Part shown: positions 10,849 through 20,314 of the stretch, piece by piece
Numbering within the stretch: position 1 is the first letter of the stretch
Layout: each line of letters opens with the position of its first letter
NCBI GenBank assembly: GCA_963678675.1
Contig: OY783194.1
Location: 14,677,812 to 14,741,811 of the forward strand
From: Xiphydria camelus
Lineage: Eukaryota; Arthropoda; Insecta; Hymenoptera; Xiphydriidae
Length of the DNA: 64,000 nt
Reading direction: 5' to 3'
Notes under the pieces: model-generated
What the model was told of the DNA's origin: nothing
Databases searched by the model: none
What the model saw: only the letters and a program-made list of their open reading frames with translations
Made by a program: the position numbers and the translations under genes

Positions 10849-11009
10849 GGGGCTCCTTTCTCTAACTCACTCGCAAAGTTGCGTATACGCATCTTAGCCA
10901 ATAGACCAATCAGGATCTAGTATTCCGTTGTGGTGGGGGTCTTGATTGGTCTACTCGCTAAGAAACGTATACGTTTCTCTTGCGAGTGAGTTAGAGAAAG
11001 GGGCCCCTG
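10849..11009. repeat. Palindromic MITE-like repeat of about 160 bp
   Basis: GGGGCTCCTTTCTCTAACTC at 10849 is the complement of GAGTTAGAGAAAGGGGCCCC ending at about 11009. The arms of about 70 bp include ACTCGCAA and a GACCAATC segment. They face each other across about 20 bp. The arms differ by small indels. The sequence AACCTAACCTAAC lies just outside. Confidence 0.65.
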
Positions 11010-11084
11010 ACGCAAAGCCAACCTAACCTAACAACCCATTCACTGCCGCTGTCGCTTATAAAGGTACGTTTATACCGGGATACA

Positions 11085-11215
11085 AAATGTTGGCAACATG
11101 TTGGCAACACGTTTATGGCTGTTGGCAACATCGCTGTTGGCAACATCAACATCGCTGTTGGCAACATCAATATTGAGTGTTGCCAACACGATGTCGCTGT
11201 TGGCAACATACTGTT
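11085..11215. repeat. GTTGGCAACA interspersed array (left cluster)
   Basis: The word GTTGGCAACA, itself close to a palindrome, occurs about seven times in 130 bp with variable spacing, once inverted as TGTTGCCAACA. A flanking CCGGGATACAAAATGTTGGC reappears inverted near 12465 and 12590. This suggests that 11.05-12.6 kb is one element with motif-rich ends. Confidence 0.6.
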
Positions 11216-11906
11216 GGATAAATCGACTTGTATCCGGATACATGCGGTCAGAACCAGTTGAGCGTCCAAACGAAATAGAGTGTTGACATTTAAAAATGGA
11301 ACCGTCAACAAAGTTTTCCTATATTTTTCAATACAGCCTGAACCACCATATAAATACTGCGACGCAAAACTATAAATAATTGATCCGATGAATTCAGTAA
11401 AAAATGCCTACTTATGCACGACTGCCGTCAATTTTTCGCTGCCTTTCTTTTCAATCTAGAAAGAACATACACGTGATGAGAGAGTACTGTTTTGTAAACT
11501 GAGAAATGCGATACGCCGTCCGATCTGCCATGTGAACACTGTGCGGCCCGTATAATGTGGCATTCAATGCAAAATTTATGCAAGAAATATAGAGAGTAGT
11601 GTGTGCACCGTTTAGAAATAAATCAATCATAGAACGTTTTTCTAAGTATCATCATAAATTCGTGTAACATACTTTCATATTTAATCTTCCCTTTTAAATC
11701 TACATTAACACATTACCGCTTAAAATCTTTCTTCGAATCATGTGTTCTTTCCCTCCTCCGTTTCTCCAGCGTGCGGGATCCCTACACGATCCCCGCAAAC
11801 CGCTTCGCCGATGACGCGATTAATCATAGTCGGTGAGTTATTTATGATCGATACTATTAAGAGGTTTGAATCGACTTTCTGAAATTCTGTCCCTCGTGCG
11901 ACGGAA
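11216..11906. other. Unassigned spacer
   Basis: I see no protein homology and no repeat. Occasional in-frame stretches are short. It may be the interior of the GTTGGCAACA element. Confidence 0.3.
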
Positions 11907-11907
11907 C

Positions 11908-12016
11908 AGGTAGGCAGGCAGGCAGGCAGGTAGGTAGGTAGGTTGGTAGGTAGGTAGGTAGGTAGGTAGGTATAGGTAGGTAGGTAGGTAGGTAGGTAGG
12001 TAGGTAGGTAGGTAGA
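11908..12016. repeat. (GGTA)n microsatellite
   Basis: A run of AGGT/GGCA tetranucleotides of about 108 bp with few interruptions. It is cut by the MITE at 12019 and resumes after 12232, so it pre-dates that insertion. Confidence 0.9.
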
Positions 12017-12018
12017 TA

Positions 12019-12231
12019 CACCCTGCGACTCGGATTCTGTCGCTGGCGACTTTTTTTAAATGTTATTTTTAAATGTACTAATCAATGAACAATTAATTCT
12101 CATGCCCTCATTAGCTACGGTGGTGTCTACTCTCTTTAAAGAAAGCATGATGATTAATTAATCATTGGTTAGTACGTTTAAAAATAACATTTAAAAAAAG
12201 TCATCAGTGACAGAATCCGAGTCGCAGGGTG
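12019..12231. mobile_element. 213-bp TA-target MITE inserted in the microsatellite
   Basis: The element begins CACCCTGCGACTCGGATTCT and ends with its complement. It is flanked on both sides by TA (12017-12018 and 12232-12233) and then by GGTA repeats. The terminal inverted repeats run about 65 bp and include AAATGTTATTTTTAAA. The TA duplication and short length fit a Tc1/mariner- or pogo-mobilised MITE. It has no coding capacity. Confidence 0.85.
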
Positions 12232-12446
12232 TAGGTAGGTAAATAAATCAGCGAAAGGAAACGTCACTAGTCTCATTCAACGTCTTTCGTCGACGGCACC
12301 GTCCAGACAGAGCGATATTTCCGATGTTTCCCATTTCCAATGGGAAACTCGGATACAAGCAACAGGCAACAGCTTTCTTTGATGTCACGCCGCCCGCAGT
12401 TTACGAGTAGCTATTAAATTGTCGCTAGTCGACGGGATACTCGTAT

Positions 12447-12605
12447 TGCCAACATGTTGCCAACATTTTGTATCCCGGTTTGTACCTACATTCGGGATAC
12501 TGGCTGTTGCCGAGTATCCGTCGGCGTGTTGCTAGTCGACGGGATACATGTTGACAACACCGGATTATCGTGTTGCCAACTTGTTGCCAACATTTTTGTA
12601 TCCCG
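12447..12605. repeat. GTTGGCAACA interspersed array (right cluster, inverted)
   Basis: ATTGCCAACATGTTGCCAACATTTTG at about 12446 and GTTGCCAACTTGTTGCCAAC at about 12573 repeat the motif of 11085-11215 in the opposite orientation. Each is followed by TGTATCCCGGT. GTCGACGGGATAC also occurs twice, near 12430 and 12536. The arrangement suits the other end of the same element or a second copy. Confidence 0.55.
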
Positions 12606-13489
12606 GTATAGACTTACCTTAAGCATTAGCGGATGAGTTGCGCGGGTGCCGCTGTCGCTTATTGGGACCGTGCAACACCCGTGCAGTGACACCTGGTGGC
12701 AGTAGTCGGCGAAAAATCTTGCACTTTTATACAGTATCAAATACGATAAGAATATAGAAATCCTCGGCAAAACCAATTAGTGAACAACAATATGAATGTT
12801 TTTCATCAGGTATATTTTATAGCCATTATTTACATGTATAGAATTGCAATAAACAGTAAGTATAACATTTAGGGCCGGCTTATTCACCTTTAGACACGTT
12901 GACTGCCATATAAGTACAGAGTGAGACATACCGTAATGTACTTTAACCCGGCAGCGGTAGTGGCTGGCATAACTTCAAGCCTTCACCACTAGTTGCGCAC
13001 GATCGTTTGCCGTATCCCCTCCAAGCAGTTGCACGGTCTCAATAAGCGTTCTATTCCATTTAGACTTGAACTGGGCACTGCGGTTACATGTGCATGTGTA
13101 GGCTGGCACTTGAGTAAAGGTATTTTGACGTAAACGCGTGCACGTGGTTCGGAATTTTGACGATTTTTATATATTTTGTTAATGTTAAAATTATTAACAT
13201 GAAGTTGGCATGGGGCAAAATGTATCTAAATTAGAGCGGTAGTGAATGGGTTAAAGAGTTCCTTGTTTATTTATTTCTTTTTACTTTAAAAAATACTTTT
13301 TTGTAATTGGGGGGGGGGGGAGCGGGCTTCGCCTCCACAACCCCCCATCAACCCCCCCGCCAACACCCCGCCCCGAACAACACCCTACCCCGAACCCTGT
13401 CAACTTCGTATTTGACACTTAGTGACAAAAAGTAGAATTCGTCATTCGGGCATTCACGCCCTCATAACGAAAATAACCATTAAAACTTA
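12606..13489. other. Spacer with G-tract and GC-rich tail
   Basis: No gene was seen. A pure G run at about 13309-13320 is followed by AGCGGGCTTCGCCTCC and C-rich sequence to about 13390. This adjoins the truncated 3' side of the gypsy fragment and may mark the edge of another insertion. Confidence 0.35.
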
Positions 13490-14386
13490 TTAGGTAGCCG
13501 AGTCGATGGTTGCTAAAAGACTCAACGTGAGTTTATTATCGACCAGTAATTTGAATACGCATTTCAATACTGCAAATTGCTCTTCCAACGTTTCTGTTAT
13601 GACCTGAATGTAGTCCATATAAACCACGACGTTACCCGCTCTAATTTCATCTTTTAAAATTGTGTTTATATATCGCTGAAATGCGGCTGGAGCCGTCTTC
13701 ATACCGAAGGGCATTCGCAAACATTCATATTGCCCTAACGGCGTGACGAATGATGTGTACTTTACGGAATCATCCGAGACTTTCAAGTGATAATACCCAT
13801 CCTTTACATCTAACGACGAAAAGTATTTCTTAATTGACAATGCGTTAATCTGATCCTCAATTACGGGTAATGGAGAATTATCTCTTTCCAACATATCATT
13901 TAAATGCCTGAAATCGATACACATTCTTACTTCTTCATTCTTTTTGTTTACCAGCACTATGGGAGGTGCATACTCAGAGTCACTCGGCCTAATGTACCCG
14001 TTTTCTAGCAAACTATCCAAAACAACACTTAATTTATTTTTTTGATCGTACGATAATCGTCGCGGCGCCAAATGAAACAGTTTATCATCTTTCAACCTTA
14101 ATTCCAGCTCTTGATTAACCGATGGTTCATCCGGTCTTTCAGGCATCACGTACTCTTCCTTAAACAATTTCCTGAATTTCATCCTAACCTTTTCGTCGCC
14201 CTTTTCGCTTATGTTTAGTCCACCGCTTGGTTCGTCTGATTCATCGACTTCAATGTGTAATACCTCGGATATTGCGTCGTTCTCCACCGACCTACGTAAC
14301 TCTAACTTGAATTTTCGTATCAAAATGTCTGCCAAGTAAAGCCGAAACTCTAAACGTATTTTCTGGAACAAAGAAAATCGGTACAT
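13490..14386 (-). pseudogene. gypsy reverse transcriptase, catalytic motif damaged
   Basis: This 298-codon frame carries the pre-RT linker and RT fingers and palm. Landmarks are a segment ending in GYIRPS, the RMCIDFRHLN box, SLDVKDGYYH and a typical PFGMKTAPAAFQ box. The active-site box, normally Y-x-D-D, reads YMDY at about residue 257, so one catalytic Asp is lost. Shortly after, similarity ends at LTLSL. Thumb, RNase H and integrase are absent. It cannot be an active polymerase. Confidence 0.85.
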
Positions 14387-14399
14387 CCTCTTCGACTAA

Positions 14400-14640
14400 A
14401 TTACACAAAGTAACTCACGTCTTTACGGTCCCTAGAATTTTAATCGGCGTTTGATTTACCCCTCTGTATGGCAATGAATGCGAATCAATTGGAAGCATCG
14501 ATTCTTTATCAACGAACCTTTCTTTTATCATACTAATAGGACTTCCCGTGTCTAATTTCGTATCTAAATTCAAAATTCTTCGCGTACTCCCATCATTAAC
14601 TTCAAAATTACTATCTTACATTCTTCTTGAGACGCTGGCT
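14400..14640 (-). pseudogene. gypsy aspartic protease remnant
   Basis: In a minus frame different from the RT frame, the region near 14545-14560 encodes LDTGSPIS, the active-site box of retropepsins. It continues as an SMIK..FVDKES-type segment to about 14405. The frame is broken both before and after, so this is a decayed copy. It would have processed the Gag-Pol polyprotein. Confidence 0.6.
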
Positions 14641-14734
14641 CCTCGTAGACGTTGGTCACTTGCGGATGCGGTTTGGTCGATCCCTCAGAATTCTGCTACT
14701 TATTCTTCCAATTCTCTGGACAGTCTTTCGCTTG

Positions 14735-15320
14735 ATGCCCCATTCGGAAATATATGTAACACGCCCCTTTCTTTCTTACTGGTCGCAAACAGTCTTTAGC
14801 AATATGGTTGGGCTTGCTGCAATTGTAGCACTTCACTTGGTCTTTCTTGACGCTATCATACTTCTCACTTTTTACTTCACTTTCCTGATTTTTACTGTCT
14901 TTGTCTTGTTTTTATGTTTTGTTGCCACTCGTCGTACTGATTGACGCACTCGTTCCTCTCGCGCCACTCTTATTTCCACTTTAAGTGCGATCCCCTTGAA
15001 CGCCAAAAGCAAATCTGCCTTTGCCTTAAGCCGCAACATTAATGCTTGATTTCTCAAGCCTCTTTCTGGAATACCTTCAATAATATACTCGATGATTTCC
15101 TCCTCATCTTCCAATGGTACACGATTGGCCAAAATCGTCTTGTCATACAAATAATCATCGAAAGTTTCATTTATCTGGCACTTCCTATTTTCGGACTCCT
15201 TATTATTCAATCTCGTTGGACGGTGATCGAAGAACTTTTCCATAGCCTTCAGTAAGTCTGTCAAACTCATCTCTCGATGCTCTGCCTTTGAATGGAACCA
15301 CGACGCTGCTTTCTCCTTTA
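14735..15320 (-). pseudogene. gypsy gag C-terminal half with zinc knuckle
   Basis: From 15320 downwards the frame encodes a segment with the ASWFHSK box and a KFFDHRP stretch, typical of arthropod gypsy gag. It continues for about 130 codons to about 14872. After a frame change, a CCHC zinc knuckle (C-x2-C-x4-H-x4-C) lies near 14800-14840. Gag would form the particle and bind RNA. The frame breaks show that it is dead. Confidence 0.7.
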
Positions 15321-15475
15321 AGATCGAGTCACACTACGCGCTCAGGTCACAGTACGCTCATCATCTGCTCACAGTCAGCAATTTTTGGTAATATTCACAT
15401 TCTACACTCAACTGGCGCTCATTCTAATCAGTTTCATAAAAAACGTCCACACATCACTATTGCAAGAGAAACAAA

Positions 15476-15833
15476 TTGTCAATAATTACTTTAGCTGCAA
15501 TTGCCACATGTTTGGATGATGAAGAGCAACAAAACAAGAAACGCAGGAAGATATGGGTTCACAACATTTTGAAAAAGCGAAGAACCGAAGGAGAATTGTT
15601 CACTCTATACAAACTGTCCCCCGCTATACACGCCAGCGTGGCGGGTTGCATATCGGTTGACGCCTCCGATCCGCTGCAGGGGCCATGCGCCTGTAGCGCC
15701 TGTGTCTGGCGCAAGGCGGATAACCGATATGCAACCCGCCACGCTGGCGTGTATTGAAAGGGACAGTCTGTATAAAGGACTTGTAGACGATGAAACCAAA
15801 TTTGTTCAATGTATTCGCTAATTTAATTGTGCA
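15476..15833 (+). pseudogene. HARBI1-like nuclease N-terminal fragment, interrupted by a MITE
   Basis: The frame upstream of the MITE (to 15607) encodes a Lys/Arg-rich start with a WVHNILKKR box, as in the N-terminus of HARBI1/ALP1-type Harbinger transposases. The frame after the MITE (from 15773) continues with DDETKFVQCIR, which fits the next part of the same protein. A stop follows at about 15830 and the DDE core is absent. The piece sits inside the Harbinger-type element and is presumably its decayed gene. Confidence 0.6.
15610..15770. mobile_element. 161-bp MITE with TA target duplication
   Basis: The element starts CAAACTGTCCC and ends GGGACAGTCTG, with TA on each side (15608-15609 and 15771-15772). 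The arms carry ATACACGCCAGCGTGGCGGG and the complement, about 50 bp each, and the loop is GC-rich. Related end sequences (ACACGCCAGC..TTGCATATCG) recur near 28730, 28797 and 31570. Excising it with one TA restores an open HARBI1-like frame, which fixes the ends. Confidence 0.85.
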
Positions 15834-16100
15834 TCCATCTTGCAAACTCTTGTAAACACAAAAATAGGGAAAACGAACGCTGTCTGATTACTCTTTGTAC
15901 ACACTGACGCAACGGTTCGCTCACGGTTCCTTCAAACTATCCGCAGGGAGAAAGACCGTGGTCAAAGATCGTGAGCGGACCATGAGCGAAACGCCAAATA
16001 TGAATATTCCGATTTAAATAGCGTGTTACAATATTTTATCGCGGCTTGAGTGGAGCGTGAGCTGAGCGTGACCTGAACTATAGTGTGAATCGACCTTTTA

Positions 16101-16363
16101 TTTCGTAGTCACCAACAATTGCCCCATCTGTTCATCCAGTTTAAACACACGTACCATATACTGCTCTTGCTTTTGCCACTCAACAAAATCTGTTCCTCAC
16201 TGAAATCTGCCAATGACTCTCCAATTGTCTTTAAACTAGCCTTCAACACGTTGCTACTTGCTGTATCAACTGGTCGACCATTACCCAGTTGAACTTCCCG
16301 TCTCGTCAACTCTCTTTTCCGTTCTAATAATGTCACCTTTTCACACAACAATTTGTTTGACAA
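16101..16363 (-). pseudogene. gypsy gag N-terminal part
   Basis: This 84-codon minus frame is Lys/Arg/Glu-rich, a coiled-coil-like start typical of gypsy gag. It abuts the Harbinger-type insertion at 16100. Its 3' portion reads better in a neighbouring frame, so at least one frameshift is present. Its continuation is the gag piece from 15320 down. Confidence 0.55.
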
Positions 16364-16570
16364 TGTATGGCGGTATTTGATCGGTTGTGCGTTAATCTAG
16401 ATCTAATCTGTACATCGGTCGCAACGGCGAGGCGGGCGGTATGTGTTGGTGAATGTAGGTTGCAAATGCGTTCGCAGTCCCTCGCATTTCCCTTAAAACA
16501 ACCTCGCAGTGCATCTAATTCTAAACCACGGCTACATCACGGAATTACTGCATCTCTTTGAATCCAATAT

Positions 16571-16733
16571 AATCCCAGAACGCAGATAGAAAAGTTCCTC
16601 CAGAATTGCGGTAGAATGCCACGGTAGAAATATCAGGTTCTACCGACACGACGTGCTTCGACAAGGTCTGCATCAACTTTGGCGGTATATTGGCGGCACT
16701 GCACTAATCCTGTGGCACTTTTCTATCTGGGAA
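16571..16733. mobile_element. MITE family A, copy 1 (nested in Helitron-like copy 1)
   Basis: The ends are CCCAGAACGCAGATAGAAAAG and the complement of CCCAGATAGAAAAGTGCC. The body holds GACAAGGTCTGCATCAACTT and GCACTGCACTAATCCTGTGG. Three more copies lie at 27489-27640, 27806-27960 and 28047-28205. The paralogous site without it is at about 41391-41402 in copy 2. It is about 160 bp with no coding capacity. Confidence 0.75.
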
Positions 16734-17320
16734 TATTGTGAGTGCACTATTAAATCATTTCAACTAACCGATACGGTTTAACTCCACCTCTCCACGTTTT
16801 CGGTCACTAGACGTGTCACGCAGTAGTGTTTTCCAGATTTACGACCCCGAGGAGATCTACTCTTCATCGTACCTGTTATAGTTATTAACTTGAAACTGAA
16901 GAATAAACGAAGCAAAAATCAATCGCTGTTTAGAGACTGTGCAGAGGGGTCTGGTTTGTGTTGCTCGAGAGGGTTTCTTGGGGCTATGAAAAAGTTATTG
17001 TTTAGGTATATTATGAGACGATGCAGTGTTGCACCGCCACTAAGGACTGTTCGGGCTCACCATAAATCTAGCGTTTATGATTCTTTCTTTGGCGTATCCG
17101 TAAGGTGATATGAGAAGCCAGACTAGAGGGCGCAGAGTTAGTTGTGAGTTGTTTGTATTTCGTTTGTCGCATTTTTAGTTTTCCGGATTTTACCGCGTCG
17201 AGTGGCCGGCCATACGGAGCTCGTGTAGTCTGCGATCGGAGTCGCGACCTTTCTCGAGCAATCACCGTGCATTACTGTGCATTATTTTGTGTGTGTGTGT
17301 GTGTGTGTAATAAAATTATT

Positions 17321-17548
17321 ATGGCAAAAACAGGGAAACAACGAGCAAAAGAGTTTCGTGACAGGCAACGTGTAAAGAAAGCGATAACGAAAGCGATGAC
17401 GAAGGCAATAGCTAAAACTGGTACAGAACGAAGTCGAGAATGGAAAGAGAGATTTAAATTAACACAATCAAATAGTGATGTATCTGATAAAAAAAAAAGC
17501 AAAAACGTATACAGGGTACACGCAACAGAAGTGAAACTTCATGCGTAA
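17321..17548 (+). CDS. Helitron-type N-terminal basic ORF, truncated
   Basis: This 75-codon ORF starts at an ATG preceded by a GT microsatellite. The product is strongly basic, with repeated KAITKAM-type Lys/Ala pattern and TERSREWKERF. The wording matches the 'RSREYRAR'-like N-termini that precede the Rep domain in arthropod Helitron proteins. A similar but distinct ORF lies at 19310. The end at 17548 is not a full protein, since no zinc finger, Rep or helicase follows. Its homologue in copy 2 (42121-42285) is frameshifted. Confidence 0.5.
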   Translation: MAKTGKQRAKEFRDRQRVKKAITKAMTKAIAKTGTERSREWKERFKLTQSNSDVSDKKKSKNVYRVHATEVKLHA

Positions 17549-17967
17549 ACCCACGAAATACTAAGATTGAAAAACAAAATTAGAAAAAAAATAACTGGAA
17601 AACAAAATTAGAAAAAAAAGGTAAGGTGAAAAAAATAGAATAAAATGTAATCATGCAGTCAAGAAGGTGACGAGAAAATGCGGCGCACAGTGTCAGACTT
17701 CCCTAATTAGGGGGTCATTTAGCTCGAAAATCAATTCTTAGAAATACGAAAGGAAATATGCCCAAGTATAGTTAAACATGTACCTATAGTTCGATTAAGT
17801 AAGGGTAGAAGAAATTCTTGGAATATAGTGTGTAAACTAATGCCTCGCGAATTGAGCGCAAGTAAGTACATATGATTATATTTTCCATTTGCATTCTTCT
17901 GTAGGTTAGAGAAAAAATAGTGCGTAGATATGCGGAAGTTATTTATTTTTATTTTTGATGTAGAAAC
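17549..17967. other. Unassigned spacer
   Basis: AT-rich sequence including a duplicated AAACAAAATTAGAAAAAAAA at about 17569-17620. No gene or mobile-element end is clear. Confidence 0.35.
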
Positions 17968-18140
17968 ATCTATTACGGCGGTATGAGGGTAAATCTCGGG
18001 AAATGGGACGGAAATGTGAAAGCGGATGTGACATCATAACCCATGCGCAGTGATTAGTGCGCAGCTACTTCAGCGCTAGCAGCCTAAGGTGGCATTACAT
18101 TTTCATATCGATGGTGTCAATATAATAAATCGCTATACAA
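17968..18140. repeat. Dispersed repeat, copy 2 (partner at 9825-10000)
   Basis: It has the same sequence and orientation as 9825-10000. The match ends at CGCTATACAA, where the MITE at 18141 begins. Confidence 0.75.
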
Positions 18141-18332
18141 TATATTGCCGATACTTTGCCGACGGTAACAAATTCGATGGTTAGAGTTGGCTTGAGAAGA
18201 GTGCTCTGTGTGTGCTGGGTGAGAGCGAAAAATATTACCTATAGTCTGATTTCCCGATAGCTGTCAATTCGGGAGATCGAAGCGCCTAACCTCGAAATCG
18301 TGAATTTGCGAATACAAAGTATCGGCAATATA
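18141..18332. mobile_element. MITE with TATATTGCCGATACTTTG ends
   Basis: TATATTGCCGATACTTTG at 18141 and its complement at 18315-18332 bound a 192-bp unit. The interior segment GTCAATTCGGGAGATCGAAG is shared with repeats near 33096, 34215 (inverted) and 48672. It may be a composite element. Confidence 0.6.
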
Positions 18333-19309
18333 GGTATCAAAGCTTGTTTCGTTTGGGCGTAAACATACGGTACATGTAAATTTGTGCAGTGAATTAATCC
18401 ACTCCGATTGAAACTGCCAGTAAGTATTATTAAAGAATTTTACTGTAAATATTAAATGCTGTACTGTGCGGTGTTATTAGAGTATTTTGAGGTTATGGAA
18501 TATTGTCATATATATAACTGTACCCGAGGATAAAAGTGTATTAAGTCCAAAATAACAGTTCTTGGGAAAAGTGTTTTACTAATTCTATAATATTGTTTTA
18601 TCCCGGCAGATGTGGTGTGACTTGATACAGTTATAATTATTCTATTTCCTTTGGTATCATAGGTGGCACTTAAAACAGTTTTGCATACTAACGTGGACTT
18701 AATACTTAGCATAATGCTGCAAAAATCCCATTTTCGTAAAAAGTGGACATGATACACTTTTATCCTGGGGTACAGATATATGTATAAAGAGAATATACTC
18801 TCTTTATATATATATATATATATAAACTTAGCGCGCTCTTAGTATGCTCCACGCGCGTGCCTATGACATCTGCTAGATGTCGCGACAGATAAAAGGATGA
18901 CAGGAGAGAAACGTATTATTGAGAGCACGTGCTAGAATAAAAGCAACATAAGGATAATTAATCGTTATAAATAATATAAGTGATTAAAATAGAGTTGTGA
19001 AAGAGAGACGAATAAATAACCTTAATTGTCGTTTCTCTTAATTACAGGTAACTTGCAAATTTTGTACATATAGTGTAAATAGTTATATCGGTTATAAGTG
19101 TAAATGGTTATATCGGTTATAATAAAAAAAAACCTCTTAATTACAGAGAAACTAATTTGGTTCATTATATATATATATATTCACTAAATCAATTATATAA
19201 TTATATAATTATATAATTATATATATATATTCATTAAATCAATTATATAATTATATATATATAATTATATAATTGATTTAATGAATAAAAATATTCCTTA
19301 TTCACAGAA
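18333..19309. other. Spacer with TA microsatellites
   Basis: A (TA)n run lies at 18801-18823. An AT-rich self-complementary stretch (ATTATATAATTATATAA repeats) lies at about 19165-19290. The part just before 19310 may be 5' leader and intron sequence for the ORF there, with AG-ending tracts such as TTAATTACAG at 19038-19047. No protein is evident. Confidence 0.4.
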
Positions 19310-19822
19310 ATGGGTAAAAATTCAGCAGAATATCAGCGAGAGTACAGCAAACGGAAACGTGAAGTACAGTTGAGAGCTGGGCGAGTGGAACCACGAAAGG
19401 CTACTCGAACTAGTACTGACAATGAGCGATCACGAGATTGGAGAGCACGTATTGCTAATTTTGCTCTGGATTCTGCGCCATCCACAATTCGATCAACTCA
19501 GGTTCCACAAATTGTAAGCCACGCTACGTTAAGACCTCCAGTATTAGGATTTAATATAGGACCGTCGACATCAACGGCCATTGTCGGAAATCCCGTAGAA
19601 AATCCAAGTTCCAATGCATGTGGAGCTCAAGCTGCTATAGCTGACGACGAAAAAGAAGAAGAAATTAATAACGATTACGTGGATTATTCAAATCACACTA
19701 AAGCCCACGCTGAGTTCAAAAAGAAGTTCCTCGATACTAACTTCGGAGCAGTGTGCAGCGTATGTGATCGACTATGGTATGACACAAACATAATAAATAT
19801 TTTCTACAGTTATAAGATTTAA
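19310..19822 (+). CDS. Helitron-like protein, N-terminal fragment
   Basis: This 170-codon ORF starts with a basic YQREYSKRKRE segment and a second basic box ERSRDWRARI. It then runs through a Ser/Pro-rich linker to an acidic stretch and ends with FGAVCSVCDRLWYDTN. The basic boxes and the C-x2-C..LW motif match, from memory, the start of arthropod Helitron Rep/helicase proteins. The Rep HUH and helicase domains that should follow are missing. The last 12 residues look like read-through into an intron, and an ATTACAG at 19844-19850 could begin a next exon. It is a truncated element protein. Confidence 0.55.
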   Translation: MGKNSAEYQREYSKRKREVQLRAGRVEPRKATRTSTDNERSRDWRARIANFALDSAPSTIRSTQVPQIVSHATLRPPVLGFNIGPSTSTAIVGNPVENPSSNACGAQAAIADDEKEEEINNDYVDYSNHTKAHAEFKKKFLDTNFGAVCSVCDRLWYDTNIINIFYSYKI

Positions 19823-20314
19823 AATTGTTTGAAATTACTTCGATTACAGATACCAATATTCACAAATCCCAATCACATTTCCGTTCCATAGCTTTTGTTT
19901 TAATAATTTTCTTCAACCGAATATACCCACATTAATTCCACGCTACATTTTCGTATACAAAAATCGCGGCTTTCGAAATTTCAAATTTCCTTTGGATTCC
20001 TCCCAACTTTCCTCGAAGAAATTCCATGAAAAACTCGCGGTAGTTTACGCAGAATTCATATCGGAAACGCGCGAAAAATGCGAGAGCAGGTACGGTAGGC
20101 GGAAAAAAATAACGAGTTTTTTGTCATCAGGAATGTCGTTTTTTTTGCGAGCACAATACGCGAAAATCAGGTAGAAAAAAAAACATAGATCTTCTTCATG
20201 CTCTCTTAATTTCTTCTGATATGATTATATCGAATATAAGGCCACTACCAAAGCGAAAACTAAATAAATTATCTCGGGATGTAATAAATATTTCTTTAAT
20301 ATTTCAATTAGATT
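19823..20314. other. Unassigned spacer
   Basis: A short possible continuation of the Helitron-like gene starts at about 19851 but stops soon after. Beyond that I see nothing I can support. Confidence 0.3.

Larger units (their letters stand above)
15321..16097. mobile_element. Harbinger-type element inserted in gag, TTA target duplication
   Basis: The element is flanked by TTA at 15318-15320 and 16098-16100, the TWA duplication typical of PIF/Harbinger. The ends pair as AGATCGAGTCACACT and AAGGTCGATTCACACT (inverted). The imperfect inverted similarity runs inward about 50 bp through a CAGGTCAC segment. The 777 bp interior holds a HARBI1-like N-terminal fragment but no full transposase, so it is non-autonomous. 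Taking it out with one TTA brings the gag sequence on both sides into register, which supports the boundaries. Confidence 0.8.
13490..16363 (-). mobile_element. Decayed Ty3/gypsy retrotransposon fragment with nested insertions
   Basis: On the minus strand, gag, zinc knuckle, protease and reverse transcriptase pieces follow in the canonical gypsy order from about 16363 down to 13490. Frames shift several times, and the sequence after the reverse transcriptase palm is missing. No LTR was found. The gag is split by a Harbinger-type element at 15321-16097. The upstream side meets Helitron-like copy 1 at 16395, so more of the element may lie beyond or be lost. Confidence 0.8.
16395..17548 (+). mobile_element. 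Helitron-like element, copy 1 (partner at 41214)
   Basis: The sequence from TCTAGATCTAATCTGTACATC at 16395 matches 41214 onward over about 1 kb in the same orientation. Both copies start with TC directly after an A, as Helitron 5' ends do. Copy 1 contains a MITE at 16571-16733 that copy 2 lacks. Near the 3' side is a short ORF with the basic N-terminus seen in arthropod Helitron proteins. The helicase is missing, and the 3' CTRR end with hairpin was not identified, so the Helitron call is an inference. Confidence 0.6.
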
